In this document: one piece after another, positions 1 to 12,121 of the stretch
Position numbering within the stretch: position 1 is the first letter of the stretch
Layout of the letters: each line of letters opens with the position of its first letter
Assembly: GCA_037176705.1 (NCBI GenBank)
Contig: CM073895.1
Coordinates: forward strand, 1,736,001-1,800,000
Origin: Molossus alvarezi
Taxonomy: Eukaryota; Chordata; Mammalia; Chiroptera; Molossidae
DNA length: 64,000 bases
Reading direction: 5' to 3'
The notes under the pieces: generated by a model
Seen by the model: only the letters and a program-made list of their open reading frames with translations
Database searches by the model: none
What the model was told of the DNA's origin: nothing
Translations under genes and position numbers: made by a program

Positions 1-649
1 TTAATTCTGTTTTCTTGGGCTGTGCAGAAGCTTTTTAGTTTGGGGTAGTCCCATTTATTCATTCATTTATTTATTCATTTATTCTGTTTCTCTTACCCTA
101 GCCATTGTATCAGTGAAAATTCTGCTGTGTGTGATGTGTGAGATTTTGTTGCCTACATTTTCGTCTAGGATTTTTATGTTTTTATGACTTACATTTAAGT
201 CTTTTATCCATTTAGAATGTATTCTTGTGTATGGTGTAGTTGGTGTTCTAGGTTCATTTTTTTTTTTTTTTGCATGTACCTGCCCAGTTTATCAAACCAT
301 TTTTGAACAGACTGCCTTTACTCCATTATATGCTCTTGCCTCCTTTGTCAAATATTAATTAAACATAATGTCTTGTGTTGAGTTTTGGGTTCTTTGTTCT
401 GTTCCATTGATCTACATGCCTGTTCTTGTGCCAGCACCAGGCTGTTTTGATTACCGTGGCTTTGTAGTATAACCTGATATCCGGTATTGTGATCTCTCCT
501 ACTTTGTTCTTTCTCAAGATTGCTGCCATTATTCAGGGTCTTTTATGGATTCATATAAACTTTTGGGGTATTTGTCTACTTCTGTGAAATATGTAATTGG
601 AATATTAATAGGGATTGGGACGTTTCTGTGGATTGCTTTGGGTAGTATG
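1..649 (-). mobile_element. L1 ORF2 3' fragment (left edge)
   Basis: On the minus strand this encodes pieces of the carboxyl part of L1 ORF2 (for example reading through the MEQNKEP-like and FDKL-like segments) with many stops and an oligo-A run near 258-271. It is interrupted at its 5' side by the ERV end at 650. It runs off the window. Confidence 0.75.
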
Positions 650-1321
650 TGTTATAACGTGCCAGCGAGATAATCAGAGACGCACAGGTGAATTGTAAAT
701 GAGAGGAGCTCTCTATTCACCAGTGGGCTGCAGGGAGCATAGTCTCCACAAATCGACAGTCATGAGCATTCTTACTGTCCCGCTTGTAAAGACCAAAGCC
801 ACATCCTCTTATTGCTTCCTTAGTGTCATTAGGGGGAAACTGATGCAGATGGGAGCATGAGGAGCTGTTACAAAGGTCAGGGCAATCATTAATCACAGTA
901 ATTTTTTTTTGTTTATTTCTGGGTTTCTTAAGGCTATTACTAATCCCTTTATCTTCATGGTTCTGGTTTCCTAAGGCCGTGGTGATTAGATGAGTCAGGG
1001 TGTGTATGTGTTTCAATTGCTGGTCAGAATGGAGTTACTTAAATAGTCAACTTTACTCCCCATTGTATTTACGTATATGAGTCAAATCGTTGACTCTCTT
1101 TCCTCCTCTGGGACAGGGATATATTGTCCCTCGACTACATCCTAGACTGTTATTCTACCGCCAGGGACAAGCTCTCCCTCTCTCACTCAGTGTCCTATTA
1201 TCATCCCTTCTTGACTATTCCTCCAATGTCTTGTCTTCCTGTAATATGTTTGTCTCTTTTTTTAAAATCCTTTTTTATCTTTTCACTTAGTCTATTCTTT
1301 TCTCTTTGCTTCTTCCCTGTC

Positions 1322-1537
1322 CACAATCTTTTTTCAACTGCACGGACAATGTACAACTTACACAATTTTTCTTCAACTTGCACAGAAACTCTGTTACTTA
1401 CATAATCCTTCTTCAACTTGCACAGACACTCTACGACTTACACAATCCTCCTTCAACTTACACAGTCTACAACTTACACAATCCTTCTTCAACTTGCACA
1501 GACATTCTACGACTTACACAATCCTTCTTCAAGTTCC
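1322..1537 (+). repeat. About 40-bp tandem repeat in ERV remnant (left)
   Basis: Imperfect repeats of TTCAACTTGCACAGACACTC followed by TACGACTTACACAATCCTCC, about five units including shortened ones. Confidence 0.8.
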
Positions 1538-1959
1538 CTAGTCCCTTCCCTGACATGACCCTGAGAGCTTGCTCAATCCACCTGCTGTCTGTACATCCCC
1601 CAGCTTTTCTTTTCCTCCTTCTACTCAGACCTACACACATCTGCATATCTCTCCACCTTCTCCCTTTCCCTGTGACATTACTGGACACCACCTGCCTCTT
1701 CCTCACCCACAAGACTATGAGCCCTGTTGCCATAGACTCCTATTCCTTGGAACCCTTACTAATTTTTTGTTGTCTGCTTGGTATATGGGGATACCATCCT
1801 TAAATAGGGAACATAGATCTATGGTGAACTGCACCTGTTCCTGTTCCCCTGCTGTCACCTTGGCAAGGACTTCCCTGTGGTTCCATTCCTATGTTCCCAA
1901 TCCCATTTATACAGAGTAAAGGCAATGTCAAGATTCTGATACTCATGAGAGTATTATTT

Positions 1960-2720
1960 TTAAGGGGTTTGTAGGGGCCTGGACGGTCTATTTTTCGTGT
2001 CCGCCTTCAGCCGGGAATGGTGCAGCCAGGTCAGCATGCTGTTGACCTTGATGGCCATTGGTGTAGTCAGGATGACAGTGTATGGTCCCTTCCAGGTCAG
2101 AGTTAGTCCCTGGGTGGTGAACTTCTTTACCCACACCGAGTCCCTAGGCTGGAAGGAGTGCACAGGGTCCAAGTTGGGCACAGGTAGGGCATAACGGACA
2201 TGTTTAATGGATGGACTTCTGGGTGCACTGCAGGGCCTCCATGAACTTGCACCCTTTAATTCTTCCCGGAGCTTGGGAAGAATGGGAGGAGGTCGACCAT
2301 ACATACTTTCATAAGGGGAGAATCGTCCCTGTATGAGGTTCACCTCGCCCGTAAGAGGGCCAGGGGGAGCAGAGTGGTCCAGTTTCCATCAGTTTCTAAA
2401 GTAAATTTGGTAGTAATTTTTTAACTACATTGGTGGCTGTCTCTGTTTTGGTAGGGTAAGCCTCAACCTACACATAGGAGGTGTCTAAGTAAACCAGGAG
2501 GTATGTACATCCTGATGCTGGGGGCTTAACTTCTGTAAAATCTATTTCTCAATGTTCCCATCGAGTGGCTCCTCGAGCCAAAATTCCCAGGGGAAGTTTT
2601 CTACCCTGCTTAGCATTAACCTGGGTACAGAGAGTGCACCTCGACACAGTGCTCTCCACCACAGTGTCTAAATTGTGTATGTAGCACCTGCCTCTCAGGA
2701 GTTCAGTAAGCTTGGTGTAA
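1960..2720 (-). pseudogene. ERV integrase remnant (left)
   Basis: The carboxyl part (1960-2343) reads through a MYGRPPP motif and DSVWVKKFTTQGL, typical of gammaretroviral integrase ends. Upstream, the zinc-binding and core regions (WEH, IDFTEVKP, VEAYPTKTET) are present but carry in-frame stops. Dead copy. Confidence 0.75.
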
Positions 2721-3400
2721 CCTAAGTGGGTAGTCTGGTGCAGCTGGTTGACTAAAGTTCAACCTAGAGCCTCGGAGCAACAACCTCTCATCAGGAAGTG
2801 TCCTCCACCGTTTGGTTCTTGGGTGCTTGCTTCTGTTCAGCCAAGTCATTTTATGAACAAGTGTATCTGCAGAGACCCCACTGATTTTAGGGTTGCCTCT
2901 CAAGCTCCTGATCTGAAGCAGGACTTCCCCGAGCCTCTGTGGAGTTTCCTTTTCGATGTCCTTCCCAGTCAAGGTTAATAATCCTCCTTGTTGGTAGATG
3001 GCGCTATGCACGTGCACTGTGGCAAAGGAATAACTGCTGTCAGTGTGGATGGTACTGACGTTCCCTTGCCTTATTGGGGAGCCTGGATTAGGGCAACTAG
3101 TTCTGCTCTTTGGGCAGAAGTTCTCCTATTCAAGGACAGTGACCAGCTTACATGGTCCCGAGTTATTCTTGCTGTCCCGGCATACCCAATTTCTTCCTGG
3201 ACATAGGTACCCGCGTCCGTGAACAATAGCTCATCTGATGATGGCCGTGGGACATCCTTGAGGTCGGGGCGGGCTGTCTGCACTATGTTGATTACCTCCA
3301 GGCAGTCCTGTAGAGGTTCCTTCCAGTCGTCATCTGGAAGCAGGCTGGCAGGATTGATGGCCAACATCTTGTGGAGCTTGATGTGGGGCTGGGCTGGATG
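2703..3400 (-). pseudogene. ERV RNase H / connection remnant (left)
   Basis: Segments such as LAINPASLLP, DELLFTDAGT, TSAQRAELVAL and VHSAIYQQGGLLTLTGKDI match the gammaretroviral RNase H order. They fall in two frames (3071-3367 and 2703-3017), so there is at least one frameshift. Confidence 0.75.
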
Positions 3401-3443
3401 GCAGTGACCAGCAGGTGATCAATCACTGTAGGAGATCACGTCC

Positions 3444-3719
3444 GAGTAGGAGGCATGTGCATTCATGCATGACCAGAAACAAATAAGTCACAGTTTTTTC
3501 CACAAAGTCTCTAGTTCTTTTTGAAGTCCAGAGTTAAGAGGGCTGACTCTCCGGTGGCCCCGTACATGGATGTATTTTGGAGGCTAGGGGCCCCACTGGT
3601 TCGGTCAGGAGTGAGTAGGTTGTACCAGTATGTATTAGGAACCTGTCTAGTTTGTCCCTACTTGTGTTGTTACCCTGGACTCCCAGGGGCTCAGTTGTAA
3701 GAAACCTTGGCCCCGTCAT
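3444..3719 (-). pseudogene. ERV protease remnant (left)
   Basis: Reads DRFLIHTGTTYSLLTEPVGP, resembling the aspartic-protease active-site region of gammaretroviruses but with the catalytic Asp position replaced (HTG). It is followed by the flap-distal LLLGRDLL segment. Degraded. Confidence 0.55.
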
Positions 3720-3790
3720 CCTTCTAAATCAAGGATGGCTTTTTACTTTGTTTCTTCTAAATCAGGATGGCTTTTCACTTTGTTCCGCTG

Positions 3791-4689
3791 CCCACTTTTA
3801 TCAACCTTTCTCTCCTAATGCTCTGATGCAGCTGCACCTCATCTTTCCTTCACTTGCTCTGACCTTCCGTCCCTGTACCAATGCCCATGACCAGCTTCTC
3901 ATTTCTTCTGGCTACTTCCCAAGACCTCCTTTCTTCCACACCCGACTTTGCCCTCTTTTTTTCCATCTCTTTTCCCCCAGGGGTGTCCTATGATTATATA
4001 ACTTTTGGGCTATTTCAACCATTTGGGCCTTCAGGCCTAACAGGGGAACACGGTGAAAAGCATCCAAAGAAGCCCTCCCCCTGGCAGTATTTGGGTCTCA
4101 CCACAGGCGGAAGGATGGAAAAATTTATTCTGACCCCAGGTTTCCAAACAGACGCAGGAAGGGGAGTGTCGTCCTAGTGCACATGTTTACATGGGGCAGA
4201 GTGTTTTTCAACTCTCTCCAAGAGCACTTTATGCCTGCGCCCAAAATCACTACCTTCAACTCCCCAAAGGTAGGAGTCCTACTGGACTTCACTTGCTCCT
4301 GCCAAACCTGGGATGGTGGAGAAGCCGCCAGGCTGGCAGTGAAAAATCACGCCCCTTCCGCTGCCTGACCGCTGTGCTTGGGGGAACTTGCGGCTCCTGT
4401 GCCCTCTGGTTGAGTGCCTGAGTGCCCGCCCACCACCTACCCCCCCCCCCAATACCTGCCTGGTCACTGGACGCCCCTTGCCGCCACCCCAGTGTGGGTG
4501 GGAGGCTGGACATTAGGTGGAGGTGGCATCAGGCTCCTGGAGGCTATATTGCTGGCGGCCTTGGTGGGGCCACTCCCCCTGCTTGATGCAGCTGCTGCTG
4601 GTGGTAGCTCACTGAGGGAGGTTCACCTTCTCTGAGGGTGGGGGAAGGACGGGGTTCTGGTCCTCAGCAGCTTGGGAGGTGATCATACT
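3791..4689. other. Unassigned stretch beside ERV (left)
   Basis: Contains a C-rich run at 4441-4450 and short meaningless frames. It may be decayed gag/leader or L1 5' sequence, but nothing specific is supported. Mirror at 59615-60513. Confidence 0.4.
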
Positions 4690-5431
4690 CACCTTCCACT
4701 CCTGAGGCAGGCTGTGTGAGGAGAACCAGAGGTTCCTGGCACTGGGGAGAGAGCTGGGAAGGAGACCATTGGGATCTCTGTGAAGAGTCATTTCCCCAGG
4801 CTACAGAAACCATTTTTCTAGGGCAGACTTTTCTCATCAAAGTAGCTTTAGCCAGGGGGGTGGTCCCCAACTGTGAATCCTTTGAATGCCCAAGCCCTGG
4901 CTGTGAGGAGTTAGCAGCTAGTACAGAAGCACAGTCGGAGCCTCACCAGCTGTCAGATACTCCCAGTCAGTCAGTAAGCAGAGACGCATCTCTGGGTGAT
5001 GTGAGCCTTGGACCTGGCTCAGAGTTGTAGGGTTTCCTGACTCTGTGAACCAGGCTATGAAGGTGGATCCTGGGCCCTGGTGCTGAGCCATTAGTCCATG
5101 CTGCAGGAACCGCTTTCTTCAGGCAGAGTTTCTGTCTCCAAGTGACATTTGCCAGAAGGAAGCGATTGCATCACCTGCTGGAAACCCCCTTACTCTGCCT
5201 GCCTGGAGGTGGGGGAGTTTTACATCCCACTGAGATCTGCACTCTGAGGCTGATTAAGTGACTGAGACTAAGAGTCAGCCTGCAAGCAGAAGCAGATCTC
5301 TGGGATATTTGAATCTTTGCCTGCCTATGACTCTACCCAGGAGAGTAAGACCAGACATTGGTGTTCAGCTTGGTCCCTTCCATACACATCCACACCCAGC
5401 AGAGGGAGCCACAACCTGCAGAACATCCATA

Positions 5432-5660
5432 TCCTCTCTCTCTCTCGTTTCCTTCGACTATCTAAAATCAATAAACATATTGTCATTAAATACTACAAAT
5501 AAAAATAAAATAAAATTGCACCCAGCCAGTGTAGCTCAGTGGTTGAGTGTCGACCCATGCACTAAGAAGTTGCCAGTTTAATTCCAAGTCAGAGCACATG
5601 CCCATGTTGTGGGCCTGATCCCCAGTGAGGGGCATGCAGGAGGCAGCTGATGGCTGTCAG
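5432..5660 (+). mobile_element. Ves-type SINE tail plus SINE head (left)
   Basis: A CT-rich SINE tail ending in A/T-rich sequence (5432-5519) is followed by the head of a second SINE (CCAGCCAGTGTAGCTCAGTG). The same junction recurs in the nested sub-arm 2. Confidence 0.8.
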
Positions 5661-5663
5661 ACA

Positions 5664-7948
5664 CAATGAAATGTAACAACATCTACATCATAGGAATACC
5701 AGAAGAAGAAGATAGTAATCAAGGGTTAGAGAATCTGTTTGAAGAAACAGTGGCAAAAGACTTCCCTAACATGGTGAAGGAAAAGTCATACAAGTTTGGG
5801 AAGCACAGAAAACCCCAAGAAGAAAGAAGGCAATGAGGCCCATAACAAGACAAATCATTAATAAAATGCCAAAAATAAAGAGAAATTGATAATATTAAAG
5901 GCAGCTAGAGAAAAGCAAAAGCCATAGAATTTTGGGAAGCACAGAAAGTCCCAAGAAAAAAGAAGGCAATTAAAAGCAGCAAGAGAAAAAAAAACATTTT
6001 ACCTACAAAAGAGGCCCCATATTAATGGATTTCTCAATAGAACCACTACAGTACAGACGGAAATGGATTGATATATTCAAAGTAATGACAGACACGAAAC
6101 TAAATCCAAGACTACTCTATCCACTCAAAATTAAAGTTGAAATAAAGTGCTTCCCAGATGAACAAAAAAGGCTAAATGAATATATTACCACCAAACCAGC
6201 CTGGAAGAAATATTAAAGGGACTCCTGTGATAAGCATAAGTAATAGAGAGAATATGTGCATAATAAACAAAATGGGCCAGAAATAGTACCTTTCAATAAT
6301 AACCTTAAATATCAATGGATTGAATGCTCTAATCAAAAGACACATAGTAGCTGAATGAATAAGAAAGCATGACCCATATACATGTTGTCTACAAGAGGCC
6401 ACCTCCGAACAAAAGACTCACACAGGATGAATGTGAAGGGATGGAGAAAATACTTCCAAGCAAATGGAAAAGAAAAGAAAAAAAGCTGGGGTAGCAACAC
6501 TCATCTCTGACAGAATAGATTTCAAAATGATTGCCATAACTGCAGACAAAGAAGGCCACTACATAATATTGAAAGAATCTATCCAACAGGAGGATATAAC
6601 CTTGGTAACCATATATGCTCCCAACATAGGAGCACCAAAAGATATTACAAAACTTCTGGAGGACTTCAAAGGAGAAATCGACAGCAATATAACCAGAGCA
6701 GCGGACTTCAACACCCTGCTGACATCACTAGATAGATCCTCTAGACTAAAAATGAACAAGGAAATGGAGACTTATATGACACATAAGATCAGATGGATTT
6801 CATTGATATTTACAGAGAATAAACACCCACAAAATGGAGTATATACATTCTTCTCAATGCACATGGGACATCAAAGATAGATCACATGTTAGGACACAGA
6901 CTAAATCTTTACAAGTTCAAGAAGTTTGAAATCTTATCAAGCATCTTCTCAGATCACAATGGCATGTAACTAAATAACAATTAGAATAGAAACCACTCAA
7001 AAACATTCAAACACATGGAGTCTAAATATGATGTTATTAAATAATGAATGGTTTACCAAGGAGATCCAGGAAGAAATAAAAAACTTCCTGGAAACCAATG
7101 AAAATGAAGCGACAAAATGTATGGGATGCAGCAAAAGCAGTCTTGAGAGGGAAATTCATAGCTCAAGACAAAAGAAAAATTTGTAATTGACTAACCCTAA
7201 AACTTAAAGAACTAGAAAATGAACAAAAAGAAAAACCCAGAAAGAAACAAAGAATAAACATCAGAGTGGAAATAAATGGCAGAGATAAAAACAAACATAT
7301 GAAAAAATAATACAAAAGATCAACGAAACCCAGATCAGGATCTTTGAAAAAATAAACAAGATTGATGAGCCTTTAGCCAGCTTCACCAAGAAACAAAGAC
7401 AAAAGACTCAGAACACCCAGATAAACAAAATCAGAAACAAAAGAGATGGAACAACTGACACCACAAAAATGCAAAGAATTGTTCACAAATACTGTGAACA
7501 ATTATACGCCAACAATTTTTAGAATCACACAGTCTCGCAACACTAAACCAGAAAGAGCCAGTAAACCCAAACAGACCAATAACAACTAAGGAAATTGAAG
7601 CAGCAATCAATAAATCCCCCTCGAACAGAAGCCTGAGTCAAGACAGCCTCACAGGGCAGTTTTAAAAAACAGCCAAAGAAGAACTAACACGAATTTTTTT
7701 CAAACTATTCCAAAAAAGTCAAGAGGAAAGACGACTGCCAAGCTCTCTCTATGAGGCCAGGATAACCCTAATTCCAAATCCAGATAAGGACACTACAAAG
7801 AGAATTACAAACCAATATCCCTGATGAACATAGAGACCAAAATTCTCAACAAAATATTAGCCAATGGGATTCAAAAACGTGTTCACCATGACCAAGTGGG
7901 ATTTATCTCAGGGATGCAAGGCTGGTACAATATTTGCAAATCAATAAA
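5664..7948 (+). mobile_element. L1 ORF1-ORF2 fragment, plus strand (left)
   Basis: Starts at an ORF1 region reading MKCNNIYIIGIPEEE, then the ORF1 carboxyl part, then ORF2 endonuclease (ITLVTIYAPNIGAPKDI, HPQNGVYTFFS) and RT up to the GMQGWY motif. There it breaks off into a GC-rich insert. Multiple stops; not functional. Confidence 0.88.
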
Positions 7949-8295
7949 TGCGATGGGTGGCGATGGAGCCTAAGCTGAGGCCTCAGACAGGGCCGGAGGG
8001 GGGCTGGGCGACAGGGACACCTCAGCACAGAACCCGCTCCTGCTGTGCGCGAGGTCAGCACCCTTGTCAGCTGGACACTGTGGTGGCAGAGCTCTCTGCC
8101 CAGATCCCCAGGGATGGACAGGGCGCTGACCTCCCACCTCCAGCCTCCTGAGGAGGAGGGCGCCTTAGGGCTCCGTCTGGAGACCCCACCCGCGCTGGCG
8201 CCTGGGTTCTGGCCAGTGGGCGGAGGGGCGAGCCCGGACTTGTGTGGGGCCTGCGTCCTGGAGAGTTGGGGCAGAGAGGAGCTTGGGTGGAGCCC
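7949..8295 (+). other. GC-rich insert in L1, copy 1 (left)
   Basis: Abrupt change from AT-rich L1 to GC-rich DNA beginning GGGTGGCGATGGAGCCTAAG. The same sequence occurs inverted at 8995-9287, next to the other L1. Origin not recognised. The mirror lies at 56009-56355. Confidence 0.6.
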
Positions 8296-8879
8296 AGGTG
8301 GAGGGGGAGACGCCCCAGCAGCCAGGGTGATGCTTCTCCCCAGGACCACCTTGTCACCCCCGGTGTGGCTGGGAGCCCGGGGAGGACCGTCTGAAATGTC
8401 TCCTTCCCTGGAGCAGAGGGGCCGTGCACGCGAGGGGTCCACACAAATGAGTGAGACTAAACCGCTGTGGAAACAGGGTCCGCCTGCGCCCTGTAAGGAC
8501 TGTTGACTTGCTCTCCGCGAGCAGCCCGCCAGGAGAGTGGTTTCTGTGAAATGCACACTCGCCCCTGTTCCTCCAGTGACAGCGAGGCTTCCTCTGCAGA
8601 GTAAAACAAGAATCCTTACTGACATGAATACGTTTGTCCTTATAGTACAACTCCAGCTACTAAATGTAGAAGGCAGGATAAACAGCCCCACATTGGCCGT
8701 GTGCTTCAGAGACACCAAGGTCAGGAGAGACAAAGCCTGGAGAACTGCTCCGGACTGAAGGAGATGGAGAGAGACATGCCAGGTCCTGGGTTAGGACGTT
8801 AGTAGCACAACTGGAGAAATTTGAATAGGTCTCTGCATTTTAATACTGTGTCAATGGTAATTCCTGGAAGCATATACCA
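8296..8879. other. Centre of nested inverted repeat, unassigned (left)
   Basis: No repeat or gene recognised. A long open frame crosses it on the minus strand, but it has no domain and extends into L1 and the GC-rich insert. Mirror at 55425-56008. Confidence 0.4.
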
Positions 8880-8994
8880 TGTTGCTGGATTCGAAGAATT
8901 AGCATCATTAAAATGTTCATAGTACCCAAAGCAATCTACAGATTCAATGCAATCCCCATCAAAACACCAACGATATACTTCACAGAACTAGAAC
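8880..8994 (+). mobile_element. Short L1 ORF2 piece (left)
   Basis: Encodes [11 protein letters not shown] and [17 protein letters not shown] L1 ORF2 thumb-region text. It abuts the second GC-rich insert. Confidence 0.75.
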
Positions 8995-9287
8995 CACCTG
9001 GGCACCACCCAAGCTCCTCCCTGCCCCCCACTGGCCAGGATGCAGGCAGGCGGGGGTGAGGATTGCAGGCAGGAGGGGGCCTTGTCCACCTGCAGCTGGA
9101 AGGAGTTCAGCGCCCTCTCCACTCCCAGGGTTCTGTGCCAGGTGGCTCCGCACCACCCCAGCGTCGCAGCTGGGAAAGGTCTGAACTCCATACCCAGCAG
9201 GAGCCTCTTCTTTGCCTAGGGGACCCCATCGCTGAGCCCCGCCTCCGGCCCTGTCTCCAGGCTCAGTTTAGGCTCCGTGGCCACCCC
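8995..9287 (-). other. GC-rich insert in L1, copy 2 (left)
   Basis: Inverted partner of 7949-8295, joined to the second L1 at the same RT position. The mirror lies at 55017-55309. Confidence 0.6.
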
Positions 9288-11480
9288 TCACATTTAAGTA
9301 CCAGCCTTGCATCCCTGAGAACAATTTCACTTGGTCGGGGCAAATAAATTGTTGGATTCCGTTGGCTAATATTTTCTTGAGGATTTTGGTGTCTATGTTT
9401 ATCAGGGATATTGGCTTGGAATTCTCTTTGTAGGGTCTTTATCTGGTTTTGAAATTAGGATTACATTGGCCTTGGACTCATAGAAAGAGCTTAGACGTCT
9501 TCCTTCCTCTTGACTTTTTTGGACTAATTTAAAGAGAATTGGTTTAGTGTTTCTTTGAATGTTTTGTAAAACTGCCCTGTGAAACTGTCTTGACACACGC
9601 TTCTGTTCGGTGGGGATTTATTGACTGCTGTTTCAATTTCCTTAGTTGTATTTGGTCTGTTCTGGTATTCCGGTTCTTTCTGGCTTAGTTTTGGGAGACT
9701 GTGTGATTCTAGGAATTGGTTGTCCAATGTGTTGGCGTATAAGGATTCACAGTATTTGTTAACAATCCTAGGTATTTCTGTGGTGTCAGCCGTTACTTCT
9801 CCTCTTTTGTTTCTCATTTTGTTTCTTCGGGTCCTTTCTCTTTGTTTCCTGGTGAAGCTGGCTAAAGGTTCATCAATCTTGTTTATTTTTTCAAAGATCC
9901 CTTGCTCTTGGTTTCATTGATCTTTTGTATTGTTTTTTCATTTGTTTGTTTTTATCTCTCATTTATTTCCACTCTGATCTTTATTATTTCCTTCTTTCTG
10001 CCACCTCTGGGTTTTTCTACTTGTTCCCTTTCTAGTTCTTTAAGTTTTAGGGTTAGATAGTCAATTACACATTTTTCTTTTCTTGAGGTAGGACTGCAAT
10101 GCTATGAACTTCCCTCCAAGGACTGCTTTTGCTGCGTCCCACAGATTTTGTCTCTTCATTTTCATTGATTTTACCATTCGTTGTTTAAGCTCATGATATT
10201 TAGCCTCCATGTGTCTCAATGTTTTTGAGGGTTTTTATTCTAAATAGTTTTTAGTTTCATGCTGTTGTGACCTGAGAAGATGCTTGATGTGATTACAACC
10301 TTCTTGAACTTGTAGAGATTTAGTTTGTGTGGTACCACGGAGCGTATCTTTGAAAATGTCCCATGTGCACTTGAGAAGAATGTATAAACTCCATTTTGTG
10401 GGTGTAATTCTCCGTAAATATCAATGAAATCCATCTGATCTCATGTGTCATTGAGGTCTCTATTTCCTTGTTAATTTTTTGTCTAGAGGATCTACCCAGT
10501 GATGTCAGCAGGGTGTTGAAGTCTCCTGCTAGGAGTGTATTGCTTTGAAGTCCTCCAAAAATTTAAAAATATCTTTTGGTGCTCCTATGTTGGGTGCATA
10601 TATGGTTACCAAGGTTATATCCTCCTGTTGGATAGATCCTTTCAATATTATGTAGTGGCCTTCTTTGTCTCTAGTTACGGCCTTTATTTTAAAGTTTATT
10701 ATATCAGATATGAGTATTTTTATTTTCTTTTCCACTTGCTTGGAAATATTTTCTCCATCTTTTCATGTTTAGTTTGTGTGAGTCTTTTGTTCTGAGGTGG
10801 CCTCTTGTAGACAACATGTATATGGGTCATGCTTTCTTATTCATTCAGCTACGATGTGTCTTTTCCATTTATATTTAAGGTTATTATTGATATGTACTTA
10901 TTTCTTGACCATTTTGTTTATTATGCCTATATTCTCTCTCTGTTACTTCTGCTTATCACAGGAGTCCCTTTAACATTTCTTCCAGGCTGGTTTGGTGGTA
11001 ATATATTCCTTCAGCGTTTTTTTTTTTTTTTTTTTTTTGGTCTGGGAAGCTCTTTATTTCACCTTCAGTTTTGAGTGATAGTCTTGCTGAACATAGTCTT
11101 GGATTCAGCTCCTTGTTTGTCATGACTTTGACTATTTCAATCCATTCCCTTCTGTCCTGTAGTGTTTCTGTTGTGAAATAAGGTAACAGGGGGCTCTTAA
11201 TGTTGTTTTTCTCTGGCTACCTTTAAAATTCTCAATTTGTCTTTCATTTTTGGCATTTTAATAATGCTGTGTCTTGGCATTGGCCTCTTTGCGTTTTTCT
11301 TTCTTGGGACTCTCTGTGTTTCCTGAACTTGTATGCCTTTTCCTTCACCAAATTAGAAAAGTTTTCTGCCACTATTTCTATATATAGATTCTGTAAGCCT
11401 TGATCACTTTATTTTTCTGGTATTCCTACGATGCACATGTTGTTACATTTCATGGTGTCCCACAGCTTTCTTAAAGTGAA
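9288..11480 (-). mobile_element. L1 ORF1-ORF2 fragment, minus strand (left)
   Basis: Same L1 regions as 5664-7948 but inverted: RT end near 9300, endonuclease at about 10380-10740 (QEDITLVTIYAPNIGAPKDI), ORF1 region up to about 11480. A T-run lies at 11018-11038. It ends at the same RT position beside the same GC-rich insert. Broken by stops and indels. Confidence 0.88.
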
Positions 11481-11519
11481 CTCCAGTTTTTAAATTTTAA
11501 TTTTATTATTATTTCATTT

Positions 11520-11716
11520 TTATTTTTTCAATTGATTGTAGAGAGAGAGGAAGGGAGAGGGAGAGAAAGATGAGAACATCAATCGGCCACCTCCTGCATG
11601 CCCCACACAGATATCGAGCCCAAAATCTGGGCATGTGCCCTGACTGGGATTCGAACTGGTGACCTCTTAGTGCACATGTTGATGCTCAACCACTGAGTCA
11701 CACCAGCCGGGCACAT
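11520..11716 (-). mobile_element. Ves-type SINE (left)
   Basis: tRNA-like head at the right end (TGACTCAGTGG on the minus strand, B-box-like GTTCGAATCC), with a GA-rich segment (CT-rich on the minus strand) at the left end. Confidence 0.88.
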
Positions 11717-11744
11717 TTTTATTTTTAAATTTGTAATCCTTAAT

Positions 11745-11961
11745 GAGGATATGTTTATTGATTTTACACTGAGGAAAGAAGAGAGAGAGAGAAAGAGAGA
11801 CAAACATCGATGTGAGAAACATTGATTAGTCTTCTCTGGTATGGGCCACAACCAGGAACCAAACCTGCAACCTAGGTATGTGCCCTGACCAGGAATTGAA
11901 CCCACAGCCTTTTGGTGTACGAGATGATGCTCCAACCAACTGAGCTACACTGGCCATGGCT
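11745..11961 (-). mobile_element. Ves-type SINE (left)
   Basis: Complete element with head GCCATGGCCAGTGTAGCTCA on the minus strand and AATAAACATATCCTCATTAA at its 3' end. Confidence 0.88.
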
Positions 11962-12121
11962 CTCCTGGTTTTCAATTGTTTTTCATTTTGGTTCACTGGT
12001 TGAGTGATATTTTTTCCCTGTCCTCTAATTCACTTATCTGATCCTCAGCTTCCTATAATATGCTGTTTATTTCTTCCAGTGTATTCTTATGTTTTTTGTT
12101 ATTGGTTCATTTTTATCAACA

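Larger units (their letters stand above)
650..3790 (-). mobile_element. Endogenous gammaretrovirus-like remnant (left)
   Basis: Decayed class I ERV on the minus strand. From its 5' side it shows a protease piece (about 3444-3719), RNase H (about 2950-3400), integrase (1960-2720), unrecognised and repeat-bearing sequence, and an LTR end with terminal TG/CA at 650. The reverse transcriptase body is absent: protease-end sequence (LLLGRDLL) is followed within about 100 bases by the connection/RNase H region. No env was recognised. There are several in-frame stops and frame changes; it is not functional. Confidence 0.75.
4690..8295 (+). repeat. Nested inverted repeat, sub-arm 1 (left)
   Basis: Aligns in reverse complement with 8995-13380. 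Shared order: a segment starting near TGTGTGAGGAGA, a SINE tail plus SINE head, L1 ORF1 region, L1 ORF2 endonuclease to mid-RT, then a GC-rich insert. By eye about 80-90% similar. Both sub-arms share the SINE junction and the GC insert, so this looks like a segmental inverted duplication rather than two separate L1 insertions. Confidence 0.7.

Noticed and set aside
7903..8733. 276-codon open frame on the minus strand (mirror 55571-56401 plus)
   Set aside because: It runs from the L1 RT region through the GC-rich insert and the repeat centre; no recognisable domain, and low-complexity composition.
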